64,000 nucleotides of DNA, taken from NCBI RefSeq assembly GCF_001294575.1, contig NZ_CP012676.1, positions 3,610,001 to 3,674,000 on the forward strand, written 5' to 3'. Origin of the DNA: Pseudomonas versuta. Its GTDB lineage: Bacteria > Pseudomonadota > Gammaproteobacteria > Pseudomonadales > Pseudomonadaceae. This document shows, one piece after another, positions 29,913 to 40,500 of this stretch. The notes beneath the pieces are model-generated. The model did no database searches, was not told the origin of the DNA, and saw only the letters and a program-made list of their open reading frames with translations. The position numbers and the translations under genes are program-made. Each line of letters starts with the position of its first letter. Positions within the stretch are counted from its first letter, which is position 1.

Positions 29913-30503
29913 ATGAACGATTTTACTCTGAATGCTGAAGTGCGTTCCGACCTGGGGAAAGGTGCGAGCCGCCGCCTGCGTCGTCTCGCAAGCCTGGTTC
30001 CAGCTGTAGTTTACGGTGGCGAAAAAGCCCCTGAATCCATCAGCATGCTGGCTAAAGAAGTTGCCAAACTGCTCGAAAACGAAGCTGCTTACAGCCACGT
30101 TATCGAACTGACCGTTGGCGGCGTAAAGCAAAACGTAATCATCAAAGCTCTGCAGCGTCACCCGGCTAAAGGCCACGTGATGCACGCTGACTTCGTACGC
30201 GTTGTTGCTGGTCAGAAACTGACTGCAATCGTACCGGTTCACTTCGTTGGTGAAGCGGCTCCGATCAAGAAAGGCGGCGAGATCTCGCACGTTGTTGCTG
30301 AAATCGAAGTTAGCTGCCTGCCAAAAGACCTGCCTGAATTCATCGAAGTTGACCTGGCTAACGCCGAAGTCGGCTCGATCATTCACCTGTCTGATATCAC
30401 CGCCCCTAAAGGCGTTGAGTTCGTAGCTCTGGCTCACGGTAACGACCTGGCAGTAGCCAACGTTCACGCGCCACGCGTTGCACCAGAAGAAGCAGCTGAG
30501 TAA
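29913..30503 (+). CDS. rplY: 50S ribosomal protein L25/Ctc
   Basis: A long-form L25 of 196 residues: the 5S-rRNA-binding L25 domain ([24 protein letters not shown]...) followed by a Ctc-type C-terminal beta domain. The ATG at 29913 has a TGGAGAT site eight bases upstream; an earlier in-frame start gives a non-typical N-terminus. It is paired with pth, as in most bacteria, though an unusual structured spacer lies between them. Confidence 0.97.
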   Translation: MNDFTLNAEVRSDLGKGASRRLRRLASLVPAVVYGGEKAPESISMLAKEVAKLLENEAAYSHVIELTVGGVKQNVIIKALQRHPAKGHVMHADFVRVVAGQKLTAIVPVHFVGEAAPIKKGGEISHVVAEIEVSCLPKDLPEFIEVDLANAEVGSIIHLSDITAPKGVEFVALAHGNDLAVANVHAPRVAPEEAAE

Positions 30504-30521
30504 TTCATTACTCTGTGTGCT

Positions 30522-30653
30522 GGAGTTATGAGAAACATCGCGAGCTAACACGCAGCGAGTAAAGCGGACAAGATCGCGAAGTTTACTCATGTAAACCCGC
30601 TTTTTTGTCCGCTTTCGCCGCTAACTGTCAGTGGCGATGTTATCCACAACTCC
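30522..30653. repeat. Nested inverted repeats between rplY and pth
   Basis: Three nested dyads fill the spacer. Outer 20-base arms (30522-30541 and 30634-30653) match at both ends with a 6-base mismatched middle. Middle 11-bp perfect arms AAAGCGGACAA (30561-30571) and TTGTCCGCTTT (30605-30615) enclose an inner GTTTAC-TCAT-GTAAAC. A T-run (30601-30606) follows the inner part. It could be a large transcript hairpin, terminator or attenuator before pth. Confidence 0.7.
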
Positions 30654-30670
30654 ATAGAAGGGCCCTTGTC

Positions 30671-31255
30671 GTGACCGCCATAAAACTGATCGTTGGCCTG
30701 GGAAATCCAGGCACCGAATACGAACAGACCCGGCATAACGCAGGGGCCCTTTTTGTTGAGCGTCTCGCGTCGGCAAACGGGGTCAACCTCGTTGCAGACC
30801 GCAAGTATTTTGGCCTGACCGGGCGTTTCAGCCACCAGGGTCAGGACGTTCGTCTGTTGATTCCCACCACCTATATGAACCGAAGCGGCCAGGCCGTTGC
30901 GGCGCTTGCCGGTTTCTACCGCATTGCGCCGGAATCCATATTGGTAGCCCACGACGAACTCGATCTCCCACCCGGCGTTGCCAAGCTCAAACTGGGCGGC
31001 GGCCACGGAGGTCACAACGGATTGCGCGACATTATTGCGCAACTGGGAAACAACAATAATTTCTACCGTCTGCGGCTCGGCATTGGCCACCCAGGCGTCG
31101 CCAGCATGGTGTCCAATTTTGTTCTGGGTCGTGCGCCTCGCGCCGAACAGGAAAAACTGGACGCCAGCATCGATTTTGCCCTCGGCGTGCTGCCGGATAT
31201 CCTCGCCGGGGAATGGAACCGTGCGATGAAAAACCTGCACAGCCAGAAGGCCTGA
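30671..31255 (+). CDS. pth: Peptidyl-tRNA hydrolase
   Basis: A 194-residue enzyme that recycles peptidyl-tRNA. Family landmarks are [18 protein letters not shown] (catalytic His), [21 protein letters not shown] (catalytic Asp) and [10 protein letters not shown]. The start is GTG at 30671, giving [13 protein letters not shown]; upstream frame runs into the inverted repeats. Next to ychF in the common rplY-pth-ychF order. Confidence 0.97.
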   Translation: MTAIKLIVGLGNPGTEYEQTRHNAGALFVERLASANGVNLVADRKYFGLTGRFSHQGQDVRLLIPTTYMNRSGQAVAALAGFYRIAPESILVAHDELDLPPGVAKLKLGGGHGGHNGLRDIIAQLGNNNNFYRLRLGIGHPGVASMVSNFVLGRAPRAEQEKLDASIDFALGVLPDILAGEWNRAMKNLHSQKA

Positions 31256-31278
31256 CTCTTTATCCGAGGGGAAACACC

Positions 31279-32379
31279 ATGGGATTTAACTGCGGCATCG
31301 TCGGCTTGCCTAACGTCGGCAAGTCCACCCTGTTCAACGCCCTGACCAAGTCTGGTATTGCGGCCGAGAACTTCCCCTTCTGCACGATCGAACCGAACAC
31401 CGGTATCGTGCCGATGCCCGATCCACGCCTGGAAGCACTGGCTGCCATCGTTAAACCCCAGCGTGTATTGCCGACCACCATGGAGTTCGTCGACATCGCA
31501 GGCCTGGTGGCCGGCGCATCGAAAGGCGAAGGCCTGGGCAACAAGTTTTTGGCCAACATCCGCGAGACCGATGCAATCGCTCACGTGGTTCGCTGCTTCG
31601 AAGACGAAAACGTCATCCACGTCTCCAACAGCGTTGACCCTAAGCGCGACATCGAAATCATCGACCTCGAGCTGATCTTCGCCGACCTCGACAGCTGCGA
31701 AAAGCAACTGCAGAAAGTCGCACGTAACGCCAAAGGCGGTGACAAGGACGCAGTCGCTCAAAAAGCCCTGCTGGAGCAGCTGATTGCCCACTTCACTCTG
31801 GGCAAGCCGGCACGCAGCCTGATCAAGAACATGGATGCCGATGAGAAACAAATCATCAAAGGCTTCCACCTCCTGACCACCAAGCCGGTGATGTACATCG
31901 CCAACGTGGCTGAAGACGGCTTCGAAAATAACCCGCTGCTCGACGTAGTGCTGGCCATTGCCGAAGAAGAAGGCGCGATCGTGGTTCCGGTCTGCAACAA
32001 GATCGAAGCCGAGATTGCCGAGCTGGAAGACGGCGAAGAAAAGGACATGTTCCTTGAAGCACTGGGTCTTGAAGAGCCGGGCCTGAACCGCGTGATCCGT
32101 GCCGGTTACGAAATGCTTAACCTGCAAACCTACTTCACTGCCGGCGTACAAGAAGTACGCGCCTGGACCGTGAAAGTGGGCGCTACGGCTCCGCAGGCTG
32201 CCGGCGTGATCCACACCGACTTCGAAAAAGGCTTCATCCGTGCCGAAGTGGTCGCATACGACGACTTCATCAAGTTCAACGGTGAAGCCGGTGCAAAAGA
32301 AGCCGGTAAATGGCGTCTGGAAGGCAAGGAATACATCGTTAAAGACGGCGACGTATTGCACTTCCGCTTCAACGTGTAA
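31279..32379 (+). CDS. ychF: Ribosome-binding ATPase YchF
   Basis: An OLA1/YchF P-loop ATPase of 366 residues that binds ribosomes. G1 is GLPNVGKST, and G3 is DIAGLV. The base-recognition motif is NKIE, not NKxD, the change that makes this Obg-family member prefer ATP. A TGS domain closes the protein ([27 protein letters not shown]). The ATG at 31279 follows a GAGGGGAAACACC ribosome site. It ends at a strong terminator. Confidence 0.97.
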   Translation: MGFNCGIVGLPNVGKSTLFNALTKSGIAAENFPFCTIEPNTGIVPMPDPRLEALAAIVKPQRVLPTTMEFVDIAGLVAGASKGEGLGNKFLANIRETDAIAHVVRCFEDENVIHVSNSVDPKRDIEIIDLELIFADLDSCEKQLQKVARNAKGGDKDAVAQKALLEQLIAHFTLGKPARSLIKNMDADEKQIIKGFHLLTTKPVMYIANVAEDGFENNPLLDVVLAIAEEEGAIVVPVCNKIEAEIAELEDGEEKDMFLEALGLEEPGLNRVIRAGYEMLNLQTYFTAGVQEVRAWTVKVGATAPQAAGVIHTDFEKGFIRAEVVAYDDFIKFNGEAGAKEAGKWRLEGKEYIVKDGDVLHFRFNV

Positions 32380-32400
32380 AACACCACACGTATAAAAAAA

Positions 32401-32424
32401 CCGCGCCCAGGCGCGGTTTTTTTT
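32401..32424 (+). terminator. Rho-independent terminator after ychF
   Basis: CCGCGCC-CA-GGCGCGG followed by eight T, and preceded by seven A: a compact, strong, possibly bidirectional terminator. Confidence 0.93.
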
Positions 32425-32516
32425 GGTCTTGTACCTGGTAGAAGCTGCATCCAGCACTCTGGTCCGCCGTGAGGGTCTATGGTTAACGCCATCCATTACC
32501 AAGATCGGGAGCATCG

Positions 32517-33590
32517 ATGATCCCCAGCGCCAAATCCCTCAGTGACTTCGCAGACGCCATAACAGACAAAGTCAAAACACGCTGGGCCTCAGGCTGGCGC
32601 GACGCTCTGGCATCAGCCATCGCGGCTGCACTGGCCTGGATTCTCGCCAAATATTTCTTTGGCCATGCCCACCCCGTGTTTGCCGCCATCAGTGCCGTGG
32701 TCTGTCTGGCGCCCGGCCTGCCCAGCCATGGCAAACAGGCTGTAGGCCTGATGCTCGGGGTAGCCACCGGGATTATCGTAGGCGAGGCCGCCTTGTGGCT
32801 GCCGGACTCCTATCCCTTGCTGCGTATCGGCTTTGCAACGTTCTTTGCGATTGCCATTGCAGCCCTTTACGGCCAGGGGGCCGTGGTGCCGATTCAAGCC
32901 GGGGTCTCTGCAGTTCTGATGCTGGCCGTCGGCCCTGAAAGCGCAGGCTTTGTGCGCATGCTGGATGTGGTGGTCGGTGCGTCCGTGGGCTTGATCTTCA
33001 GCCAGATATTGCTTACCCCCAACCCCATCGGAATCATTGATAGCTCGGCAAAAGACTTGCTGGAAAAACTCGCCTCGGGCTTCAGCAAAAGTCTTCAGGC
33101 CCTCGAAGCAAAGGACGCGGCCAGGGCTCAAAGTGCGGTGCAGATTTTCTCTCGCGCTCACGACAGCCTGATTGCCCTTGAAAACGGTATCAGCATGGCG
33201 CGCAACACCGCGCGCTGGACGCTGCGCGGGCGCTTTGTGTCGCGAGAGGTAAAAGACATTGCCGGGCGTTACGAACGCCACGCCGTGCGGTTGTACGCCA
33301 GCTCCTTGCTGTTCGCCGAAGCCTTTGCCGATGCCTTGCGCAAGGAACAAGGGCCACCACCAGCCTCATTGCATGAACGGCTGAGCAACGTCGCCGCAGG
33401 GTGTGCATCCATCGCCAGGGATGATGAGCGACCACAGCTGGTGAAGGTCTCCGGCGATCAGTTGGCCGATGCGGTTTCCGCACCGTGGCAACTGTGTTTA
33501 CAGCACATGAGTACCGTTGAAAGTGCCCTGCTGACGTTTGGCTTTACCACGCAAACAGACGAAAAAAGGGTCACTGAAAAAATCCGGTGA
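32517..33590 (+). CDS. FUSC-family membrane protein
   Basis: A 357-residue protein with about five to six hydrophobic segments in residues 30-170 (ALASAIAAALAWILAKYFF, FAAISAVVCLAPGLPSHGKQ, and so on) and a cytoplasmic helical C-terminal half. This matches the FUSC/aromatic-acid exporter-like family (YeeA/AaeB type). Substrate unknown. The stop codon lies inside a 7-bp hairpin shared with the convergent MFS gene. Confidence 0.8.
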   Translation: MIPSAKSLSDFADAITDKVKTRWASGWRDALASAIAAALAWILAKYFFGHAHPVFAAISAVVCLAPGLPSHGKQAVGLMLGVATGIIVGEAALWLPDSYPLLRIGFATFFAIAIAALYGQGAVVPIQAGVSAVLMLAVGPESAGFVRMLDVVVGASVGLIFSQILLTPNPIGIIDSSAKDLLEKLASGFSKSLQALEAKDAARAQSAVQIFSRAHDSLIALENGISMARNTARWTLRGRFVSREVKDIAGRYERHAVRLYASSLLFAEAFADALRKEQGPPPASLHERLSNVAAGCASIARDDERPQLVKVSGDQLADAVSAPWQLCLQHMSTVESALLTFGFTTQTDEKRVTEKIR

Positions 33591-33593
33591 CCC
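33568..33593. terminator. Hairpin over convergent gene ends
   Basis: GGGTCAC, a 12-base loop with six A, then GTGACCC. It overlaps the FUSC stop codon and lies 9 bases from the MFS stop; a weak bidirectional terminator. Confidence 0.5.
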
Positions 33594-33601
33594 GCGACTC
33601 A

Positions 33602-34819
33602 TCAAACCTTTTTGGTCCGTGGCAGCAGGATCGCCAGCACACCGAATAACGGCAGGTACGAACACAGCTTGTAGACGTATTCGATGCCATGAATGTCAGC
33701 CAGATGACCGAGCAATGCAGCACCAATCCCGCCAAAGCCGAACATCAGGCCGAAGAAAATACCGGCGATCATGCCGACATTGCCCGGCACCAGTTCCTGT
33801 GCGTAGACCACGATAGCTGAAAACGCCGATGCCAGAATAAAGCCGATGACCACGCTCAGGACGCTGGTCCAGAACAGATCGGCATAGGGCAGCAGCAAGG
33901 TAAACGGCGCCACACCCAGAATCGAGAACCAGATCACGGCCTTGCGGCCGATCTTGTCACCAATCGGGCCGCCGAAGAACGTACCCGCGGCAACCGCCCC
34001 GAGGAACAGGAACAAATACATTTGCGAATTGGCGATCGACACGCCGAATTTTTCAATCAGGAAGAAGGTGTAATAGCTGGTCAGACTCGCCATGTAGAAA
34101 TACTTGGAGAACACCAGCAGCCCCAATACCACCAGCGCCCCGATGACGCGCTGCTTTGACAGGCCGTGGGTGGCCTTCTGTCCGGCTTTGAGCTTGAACA
34201 GGTTCAGGTGATTGCGGTACCAGCGGCTGATGACGTACAGCAGCCCTACAGCGAAGAGCGCAAACAGACCGAACCAGGCCACATTGCCCTGGCCAAAAGG
34301 AATGATGATCGCCGCAGCCAGCAACGGACCGAAGGCCGAGCCGGCATTACCGCCCACCTGAAAGGTCGATTGCGCCAGACCGTAGCGTCCGCCTGATGCC
34401 AGTCGCGCGACCCGGGAAGCCTCGGGATGGAAGGTTGACGAGCCGACACCGACCAAAGCCGCCGCGACCAGAATCAGCGGGAAGCTGCCCACCTGGGACA
34501 GCATCAAAATGCCGATCAGGGTACACACCATGCCCGAGGGCAGTAACAGCGGATTGGGATGACGGTCGGTGTAATAGCCGACCCAGGGCTGCAATAGCGA
34601 AGCGGTGAGCTGGAACGTCAGGGTAATCAGACCGATCTGGGTAAATGTCAGGTCATATTTGGCCTTGAGCATCGGGTAGATCGACGGCAGTACCGCCTGG
34701 ATCAGGTCATTGATCAGATGCGCCAGCGCCACGGCGCCGATAATGCGCATGACTAAGGGGCTGGATTGCGGGACTGAGGGGGAATCGGTTGTTTTTGTTT
34801 GAGCGTTGCTAAGGGACAT
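33602..34819 (-). CDS. MFS transporter, fosmidomycin-resistance (Fsr) type
   Basis: A 405-residue major facilitator protein with 12 hydrophobic segments. The first is AHLINDLIQAVLPSIYPMLK, the Fsr-group hallmark, followed by GYYTDRHPNP between TM2 and TM3 and FHPEASRVA. Related proteins export fosmidomycin or other small molecules; the natural substrate here is unknown. The N-terminus is a polar 20-residue tail. The spacer upstream also carries the tRNA-Met promoter on the other strand. Confidence 0.88.
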   Translation of the reverse strand: MSLSNAQTKTTDSPSVPQSSPLVMRIIGAVALAHLINDLIQAVLPSIYPMLKAKYDLTFTQIGLITLTFQLTASLLQPWVGYYTDRHPNPLLLPSGMVCTLIGILMLSQVGSFPLILVAAALVGVGSSTFHPEASRVARLASGGRYGLAQSTFQVGGNAGSAFGPLLAAAIIIPFGQGNVAWFGLFALFAVGLLYVISRWYRNHLNLFKLKAGQKATHGLSKQRVIGALVVLGLLVFSKYFYMASLTSYYTFFLIEKFGVSIANSQMYLFLFLGAVAAGTFFGGPIGDKIGRKAVIWFSILGVAPFTLLLPYADLFWTSVLSVVIGFILASAFSAIVVYAQELVPGNVGMIAGIFFGLMFGFGGIGAALLGHLADIHGIEYVYKLCSYLPLFGVLAILLPRTKKV

Positions 34820-34951
34820 TTTAGTTTCCGGACAACAGGTGAATGTGCACTTGCAGGTGCGTCAATGTGCCATTTTTTTACAGAAGATTTCCATCCCAGG
34901 CATGAAAACCTTAAGCAATTGATAGCACAGAGAAAAATTTCAGATATTTGC

Positions 34952-34980
34952 TTGACACATGTCCAGTACGAGGGAATAAT
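34952..34980 (+). promoter_or_regulatory. Promoter of tRNA-Met
   Basis: TTGACA, 17 bases, AATAAT: nearly consensus sigma-70 elements ending 10 bases before the tRNA. Confidence 0.85.
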
Positions 34981-34990
34981 GCGCGCCATT

Positions 34991-35067
34991 GGCTACATAG
35001 CTCAGTTGGTTAGAGCATAGCATTCATAATGCTGGGGTCCGGGGTTCAAGTCCCTGTGTAGCCACCA
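34991..35067 (+). tRNA. tRNA-Met (CAT), elongator
   Basis: A 77-base cloverleaf with encoded CCA. The acceptor stem GGCTACA pairs with TGTAGCC, the discriminator is A, and the anticodon loop TTCATAA gives CAT. The D-arm is AGCTCAGTTGGTTAGAGC. The paired first acceptor position and similarity to E. coli metT indicate elongator, not initiator, tRNA. Confidence 0.95.
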
Positions 35068-35113
35068 AACACCGGTTCAGGCTCATCGCAAGATGAAATC
35101 GAACCAACAAGAA

Positions 35114-35136
35114 GCCCGCCTAGTGCGGGCTTTCTT
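35114..35136 (+). terminator. Terminator after tRNA-Met
   Basis: GCCCGC-CTAGT-GCGGGC followed by TTTCTT; flanking CAAGAA and TTCTTG extend the pairing. It ends the tRNA transcript. Confidence 0.85.
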
Positions 35137-35249
35137 GTGTCTGGGGTATTAGTTTTGCCCTCGCTCTTCCAGACCGGAAAACGGCACGCCTCCTCCCCTT
35201 TCAGCACACTCATCAACGGCACTGAAGTTGCTGGCCTGACATTCGAGCA

Positions 35250-36662
35250 TCAAGCCTCAGGCAAGACTTTGCCCGGGTTCATCAGCGCAAAAGGGTCCAG
35301 AGCCTGTTTGACCAGACGCATCACACCGACTGCCGCACCGTGCTCCAGGTCCATGTACTTGATCTTCCCCGAACCAATGCCGTGTTCCCCGGTGCACGTG
35401 CCCTCCAATGCAATGGCGCGCTCCACCACACGCTCATTGAGCGCTTCGGCCTCGGCCATTTCTGCCTCGTTATCCGGATCGACCACCAGCGCCAGGTGGA
35501 AGTTGCCATCGCCCACATGCCCCACCACTCCCACGAAAAAAGAAAGCCTGGCGACATCTTCGGCGGTTTCGGTAATGCATTGGGTCAGCGCCGAGATCGG
35601 TACACATACGTCTGTACTCCAGATCCGCGCATTAGGGCGCATGGATTGCATCGCATAGTGCACATTGTGCCGGGCACGCCACAGGCTATTGCGCGCATCG
35701 GCATCCGCTGCTGCCTCAAACCCCAGCGCGCCATTGCTTTGGACAATCTCGCGAGTCAGTTCTACCTGCTCCGCCACACTGGCCGGGGTGCCGGCGAATT
35801 CGAAAAACAGGGTCGGGGTTTCGGCCAGCGCCATCTTCGAAAAGCGGTTGACCGCCTGCACCGTGCGCGCATCCAGCAGCTCAACGCGCGACACCGGGAT
35901 ACCGTACTGAATGATGGAGACCACCGAGCTCACCGCCGCTGCGATCGTGGGGAAGGTACAGACTGCCGCCGAAGTCGTTTCCGGAATGCCGTAAAGGCGC
36001 AGAGTGACTTCAGTGATGATCCCCAGCGTACCTTCTGAACCGACAAACAAGCGGGTGAGGTCGTAGCCTGCCGCAGACTTGCGCGCGCGGCCGCCGGTCT
36101 TGATCACCCGGCCATCGGCGAGCACTACGGTGAGGTTCAATACGTTCTCGCGCATAGTGCCGTAGCGCACGGCATTGGTCCCTGATGCGCGGGTTGCCGC
36201 CATGCCGCCCAGGGTGCTTTCACCTCCGGGGTCGACCGGAAAGAACAGCCCGGTGGTGCGCAGTTCAGCATTGAGCTGCATGCGCGTGACGCCCGCTTCG
36301 ACGGTCACATCCAGATCATCAGGGCGCACGGTAATGATTCGCTGCATGCGGCTCAGGTCTATGCAAACCCCGCCCCGGGTGGCGCCCACATGCCCTTCCA
36401 GAGAAGTACCGCCTCCAAAGGCGATGATCGGCACCCGCTGTGCGGCACAAAGCTTGACGATGGCCGCGACCTCGGCAGTGGTCTGGGCATAACACACCGC
36501 GTCCGGCGCCAAGGTCGGGTGGTAAGACTCACCACGGCCGTGTTGCTCGCACTCGGCACGGCTGGTGCTTAAACGCTCACCGAGCAGCTCGCGCAAGGCA
36601 TCGAGCAAGGTGGGCAAAGAAGATGACTGAAGCGCTTGGGAAGTAGCCATTGAAACGTCCAT
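35250..36662 (-). CDS. FAD-linked oxidase, D-lactate-dehydrogenase (cytochrome) type
   Basis: A 470-residue flavoprotein. The N-terminal FAD-binding PCMH domain is visible in PIIAFGGGTSLEGHVGATRGGVCIDLSRM, TVEAGVTRMQLN and FPVDPGGESTLGGMAATRASG. The C-terminal FAD-linked oxidase domain holds the metal/substrate residues in GVVGHVGDGNFHL and EGTCTGEHGIGSGK. The pattern fits D-2-hydroxyacid dehydrogenases such as D-lactate dehydrogenase; the exact acid is unproven. The start is at 36662, or 12 bases in (MATSQALQ). It is divergent from a GntR/FadR-type regulator, which probably controls it. Confidence 0.87.
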   Translation of the reverse strand: MDVSMATSQALQSSSLPTLLDALRELLGERLSTSRAECEQHGRGESYHPTLAPDAVCYAQTTAEVAAIVKLCAAQRVPIIAFGGGTSLEGHVGATRGGVCIDLSRMQRIITVRPDDLDVTVEAGVTRMQLNAELRTTGLFFPVDPGGESTLGGMAATRASGTNAVRYGTMRENVLNLTVVLADGRVIKTGGRARKSAAGYDLTRLFVGSEGTLGIITEVTLRLYGIPETTSAAVCTFPTIAAAVSSVVSIIQYGIPVSRVELLDARTVQAVNRFSKMALAETPTLFFEFAGTPASVAEQVELTREIVQSNGALGFEAAADADARNSLWRARHNVHYAMQSMRPNARIWSTDVCVPISALTQCITETAEDVARLSFFVGVVGHVGDGNFHLALVVDPDNEAEMAEAEALNERVVERAIALEGTCTGEHGIGSGKIKYMDLEHGAAVGVMRLVKQALDPFALMNPGKVLPEA

Positions 36663-36696
36663 ATTATTGTTGGGGGGACGTATCTAAGGTACAACA

Positions 36697-36710
36697 ACTA
36701 GTATACAAGT
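36697..36710. promoter_or_regulatory. Probable GntR operator
   Basis: ACTAGTATACAAGT, a palindrome ACTNGTATACNAGT with 12 of 14 symmetric bases, in the 125-bp divergent spacer between the flavoprotein and its GntR regulator. Core TNGTNNNACNA resembles operators of FadR-type GntR proteins. Confidence 0.6.
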
Positions 36711-36787
36711 TTAAAGCTGATGTTCCGTTATCATGATGCCCCCACAGCCTTGAGCCATGGCTCGGCGAAAAAAACTGCGTAGATCCG

Positions 36788-37504
36788 ATGAGCAAATCCG
36801 TAGAAAAATCCCTCGCCGTGCGTCTGGCCAATGAGATCCGTGAAGCCATTGTCTCGGCGCGTTTCGACCTGGGCGAGGCGCTGTCCGAAGAAAGTCTGGC
36901 CGCCGCCTTTGAGGTCAGCCGCACGCCGGTCCGTGAAGCTCTGGCACTCTTGCAGACCGAGGGGCTGGTGAACGTGGTGGCCAAATCCGGCAGCTACGTA
37001 TTCAGTCCAACCGAAGACGACATTGTCGAGCTCTGCGAGCACCGTGTGACCCTGGAAGTCGAAGCCTCACGTCGTGCGCTTGAGCGTAACCCCGAGGCCA
37101 CCCTGCAGGCACTGCGCGATGCACTGACGCAGATGATCAGGGCGCTGGAGCAGGATGACAGGCTGGCCTACGGCGCTGCCGACACCGAGTTCCACTTGAG
37201 TTTTTTCAAGTTCAGCGCCAACCGTTATCTGGTGGATGCCTACGAACGTAACCTGGGCCGTGTTGCGGCCTTGCGCACGCATCTGGCCCGGCGCGCCCGG
37301 CATGAGCCGGACCGTTCATTCAACGATCACCGACAGATGATCGAGCTCGCTGAGGCGGGTAAGCATGGCGCGCTGGCGACACTGCTCAGCCGCCATATCC
37401 TGCGAACCCGCGAGAGCTACATTGCCACCCTGCGAGAGCGCCAGGAGCTGCTGGGCCCTAACAGTGACCGGGTGGAAAGAATCCGTCGCAAGCTGCGTTT
37501 GTAG
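36788..37504 (+). CDS. GntR/FadR-family regulator
   Basis: A 238-residue regulator: N-terminal winged helix (LANEIREAIVSARFDLGEALSEESLAAAFEVSRTPVREAL) and C-terminal FCD ligand domain with the metal-binding pattern D....H (AADTEFHLSFFK), R and H (FNDHRQMIEL, LLSRHILRTRESY). These bind carboxylic acids through a metal. It probably senses the hydroxy or keto acid handled by the divergent flavoprotein and binds the palindrome at 36697. Confidence 0.9.
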   Translation: MSKSVEKSLAVRLANEIREAIVSARFDLGEALSEESLAAAFEVSRTPVREALALLQTEGLVNVVAKSGSYVFSPTEDDIVELCEHRVTLEVEASRRALERNPEATLQALRDALTQMIRALEQDDRLAYGAADTEFHLSFFKFSANRYLVDAYERNLGRVAALRTHLARRARHEPDRSFNDHRQMIELAEAGKHGALATLLSRHILRTRESYIATLRERQELLGPNSDRVERIRRKLRL

Positions 37505-37537
37505 CGAGCGGGCCGCACCCGCTCTCAACCTGAATCG

Positions 37538-40500
37538 CTAACCGCCGGGGTACAGCTCCCCTTCAACCATCCTCGCCACCACGCCGTGCAAGCGTTTAAG
37601 CAATGCCTTGATCGCCACAGCTGACTCAGGGTTCAAGGACTCACGCAGCAAGGCGATTTCACACTCATTGCATGCCACCGCCAGGTTGACCGCGCAGACC
37701 GTGGCAAATGAACCATTCATTCGATGCACATAACTGACCAGCTTCGATGTATCGCCTTGCTGCAGCGCCAACCCAGCCTGGGCCAGGTCCTCCTGCATGG
37801 TGCTGATAAACAGGCGATGCATGGCCGGCGAAAGCGTAATCCAGCCTTCAAGGTCGTCTGTGTGTTCAGCCCTGGCGGCGGATTCCAGCCCGGACGCAGG
37901 GGCCTGCGTTGCCTGCGGGCAATAAGCACACAAGGTCTGGCGCAAGGTGCTCAGGCTCAAGGGTTTGACCAGCCACGCATTCATCCCGACTTCCAGACAG
38001 TGCTCACCCTCCTCACGCATGGCATTGGCGGTCACACCGATAATCGGTACAGCCGGATCAAGCTCACGCAAGTGCCGGGTCAACTGATAACCATCGAGCC
38101 TGGGCATGTTCACATCGGTAATCACCAGATCGAACGAGCCCTCGCTCCAGCGCAACAAGGCTTGCTCGCCATCCTCTGCCAATGTCACTCGAACACCCAG
38201 AGCCTCAAGCTGTTCCTTGAGGATCTCGCGGTTGACCGGATTGTCCTCGGCCACCAACACCTTCAACTCCAGACTTGCCTGCGGCTGCGGCACATTGGCA
38301 CTCAGCTGCGGTGCAGTTCCCTGCGCCACCTGCATCAAGGTTCGGGCAATCGCCCGGATGTCATACGCATTGACCTCCCATCCCCGAGCTGTCCTTTGCG
38401 CCTGGCTGCGGCCCGACTCAGTCGCAATGACGCGCTCACCCGGGCCTTGCTGCGATTGCCCGGAACCCGCAACGATGTCCAGCAGGATCGCATCCCGGTC
38501 TTCAACTTCCGAGACCGGCAATAGCTGCGCCCGCGCCCCCCAGGTGCTCAACCAGTCAACCAGGCTCTGGCCGATATCCTTGAGCGGCGCACGGACATGG
38601 ATATTCAGATTGCGCAGATCGATGTCTGCACTGTTGACCAGCGCGCCGGCAATCACGGGCAGAGACATTTGTAATGAGAAGCTGCTGCCAAGCCCCGGCT
38701 CACTGACCACCCGCAAATTGGCGCCCATCATTTCACTCAACCGCGAGCAAATGGACAAACCCAGCCCTGCCCCGCCTGCCCGCTCGCTGCCACCGACCTG
38801 GGAAAAAGTCTTGAACAGACGGGTCAGTTGCTGCTCGCTGATTCCGATACCGGTATCAGACACTTGCCACTGCAGCGACACATGGTCCGGTTCAATGCCG
38901 ATCACTTTGAGCCTGAGAACAACCCGGCCTGAATCGGTGAACTTGATCGCGTTACTCAGCAAGTTATTAATGATTTGCCGGATGCGCACTGCATCCCCGC
39001 ATACCAGTGGCGGCAAGTTCGCGTCCGCACAGGCAAACAGCTTCAACCCTTTATTGCTCGCTGCCGCCGAGTAACTGCGTACGCAATCTTCAAATAAATC
39101 CAGAGGGCAAAAGGGTTGGGCTTGCACCGCCATTTGCCCGGACTCGATCTTGGAGACGTCCAGTACATCGCTGATCAACTGAAACAGCACAGCGGATGAA
39201 CGCTGAATGGTTTTCAGGTACTCGTGCTGGCGCTCATTCAGGGGCGTGAGTTCCAGCAACTCAAGATTGCCCAGCACCCCGTACAGAGGGGTACGGATTT
39301 CATGGCTCATGGTGGCCAGAAACAGGGTCTTGGCCTTGCTGGCTTCATCGGCAGCGAGCCTTGCCTGCTCCATCAGGTTGGCGTCATCCACATGCCGGGT
39401 GATGTCGTTGAAACCGCACAGCACCACGTTTTTGCCCTTGTAACGAGTGGATGCAATACAGGCCTGAAGGTAGCGCCCTGCCACTTCAATCTGCACTTCA
39501 CTCAGCTCGCGCTCAGCGTAATCACGCTTCAATAATGCGATCAGCTCTGGCGTGCCCTGCCACTGCTGAGCCCGCTGGTTCTCCAGCAATATGACCCCGG
39601 TTGCGCGCTCTACCACGCACAGACCAACGGGAGCGCTATCGAGCATGACCCTATTGAACTCTTCACTTTCAGCCAGGGACTGGCTGGAGCGCTGAGCAGG
39701 CTCGATGATCCGCACCCGATACCAGCGGTTGACGCGCCAGCCAATCAGGACGAAGAACACAAACAAGCCGGCCGCGCCCATCAAGGGCCATTTCGCATAG
39801 CCAAAGAAGTTCTGATACGTGATGGCGTACAGACCGATCCAGGGGTCGGCCCCGCCCGAAGTCAATTTGAAGCGCAGACCGTCTCGGGTAAAACTCAGCC
39901 CCGGCGCCAGCTCCTCGACATCCTGAACGTCGCCCAACAGCACGTCGCCAGCAGGGGAAATGAGGGTCAGGCGACTGTTGGTGGGGCGCATCAACAAGCG
40001 TTCAAGGTCACTCACATCGCTGACATCGAGCAGGGCGCTGAGAATCACCGAGCTCCCCTCATTAGCCGCCTGCATAAAGCGATCGGGAAGATCGACATTG
40101 ATAGCGCCCACTATGTATTTGCGCTTTTGAATGAGCTCGAGCGGAGCTTTCATCCACAACACTTGATCACTGCTGAGCACATGACGCCGGGGCAAAAACG
40201 CGTCGTACAAACGCTTGGTCACATCAAAGAAATTGTTCTTGAGCAACAGCGGGTACTGGCGGGTGCCATCAATACCGGGGACGGCAATGGAGAATTGGGC
40301 GGTGGGTGAAAAAACAAACACTTGCGGTGCCGGATAATAAGAGTCGGACCAGTAAGCCGTGAACAGATCGGTCAACTGCACGCCAAACGAATAGACGCCC
40401 TGCATTTCATCCAGGCTGAACTTGTCGCGCTGACTGACGGTAAACGGCAGTGATTTGGCCGTGTCCCGGTTTTGAAATAAAACTTCATCGCCCTGACGCA

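Noticed and set aside
31063..32514. 483-codon minus-strand frame opposite ychF and pth
   Set aside because: Antisense to two well-known genes and crossing a terminator; not a gene.
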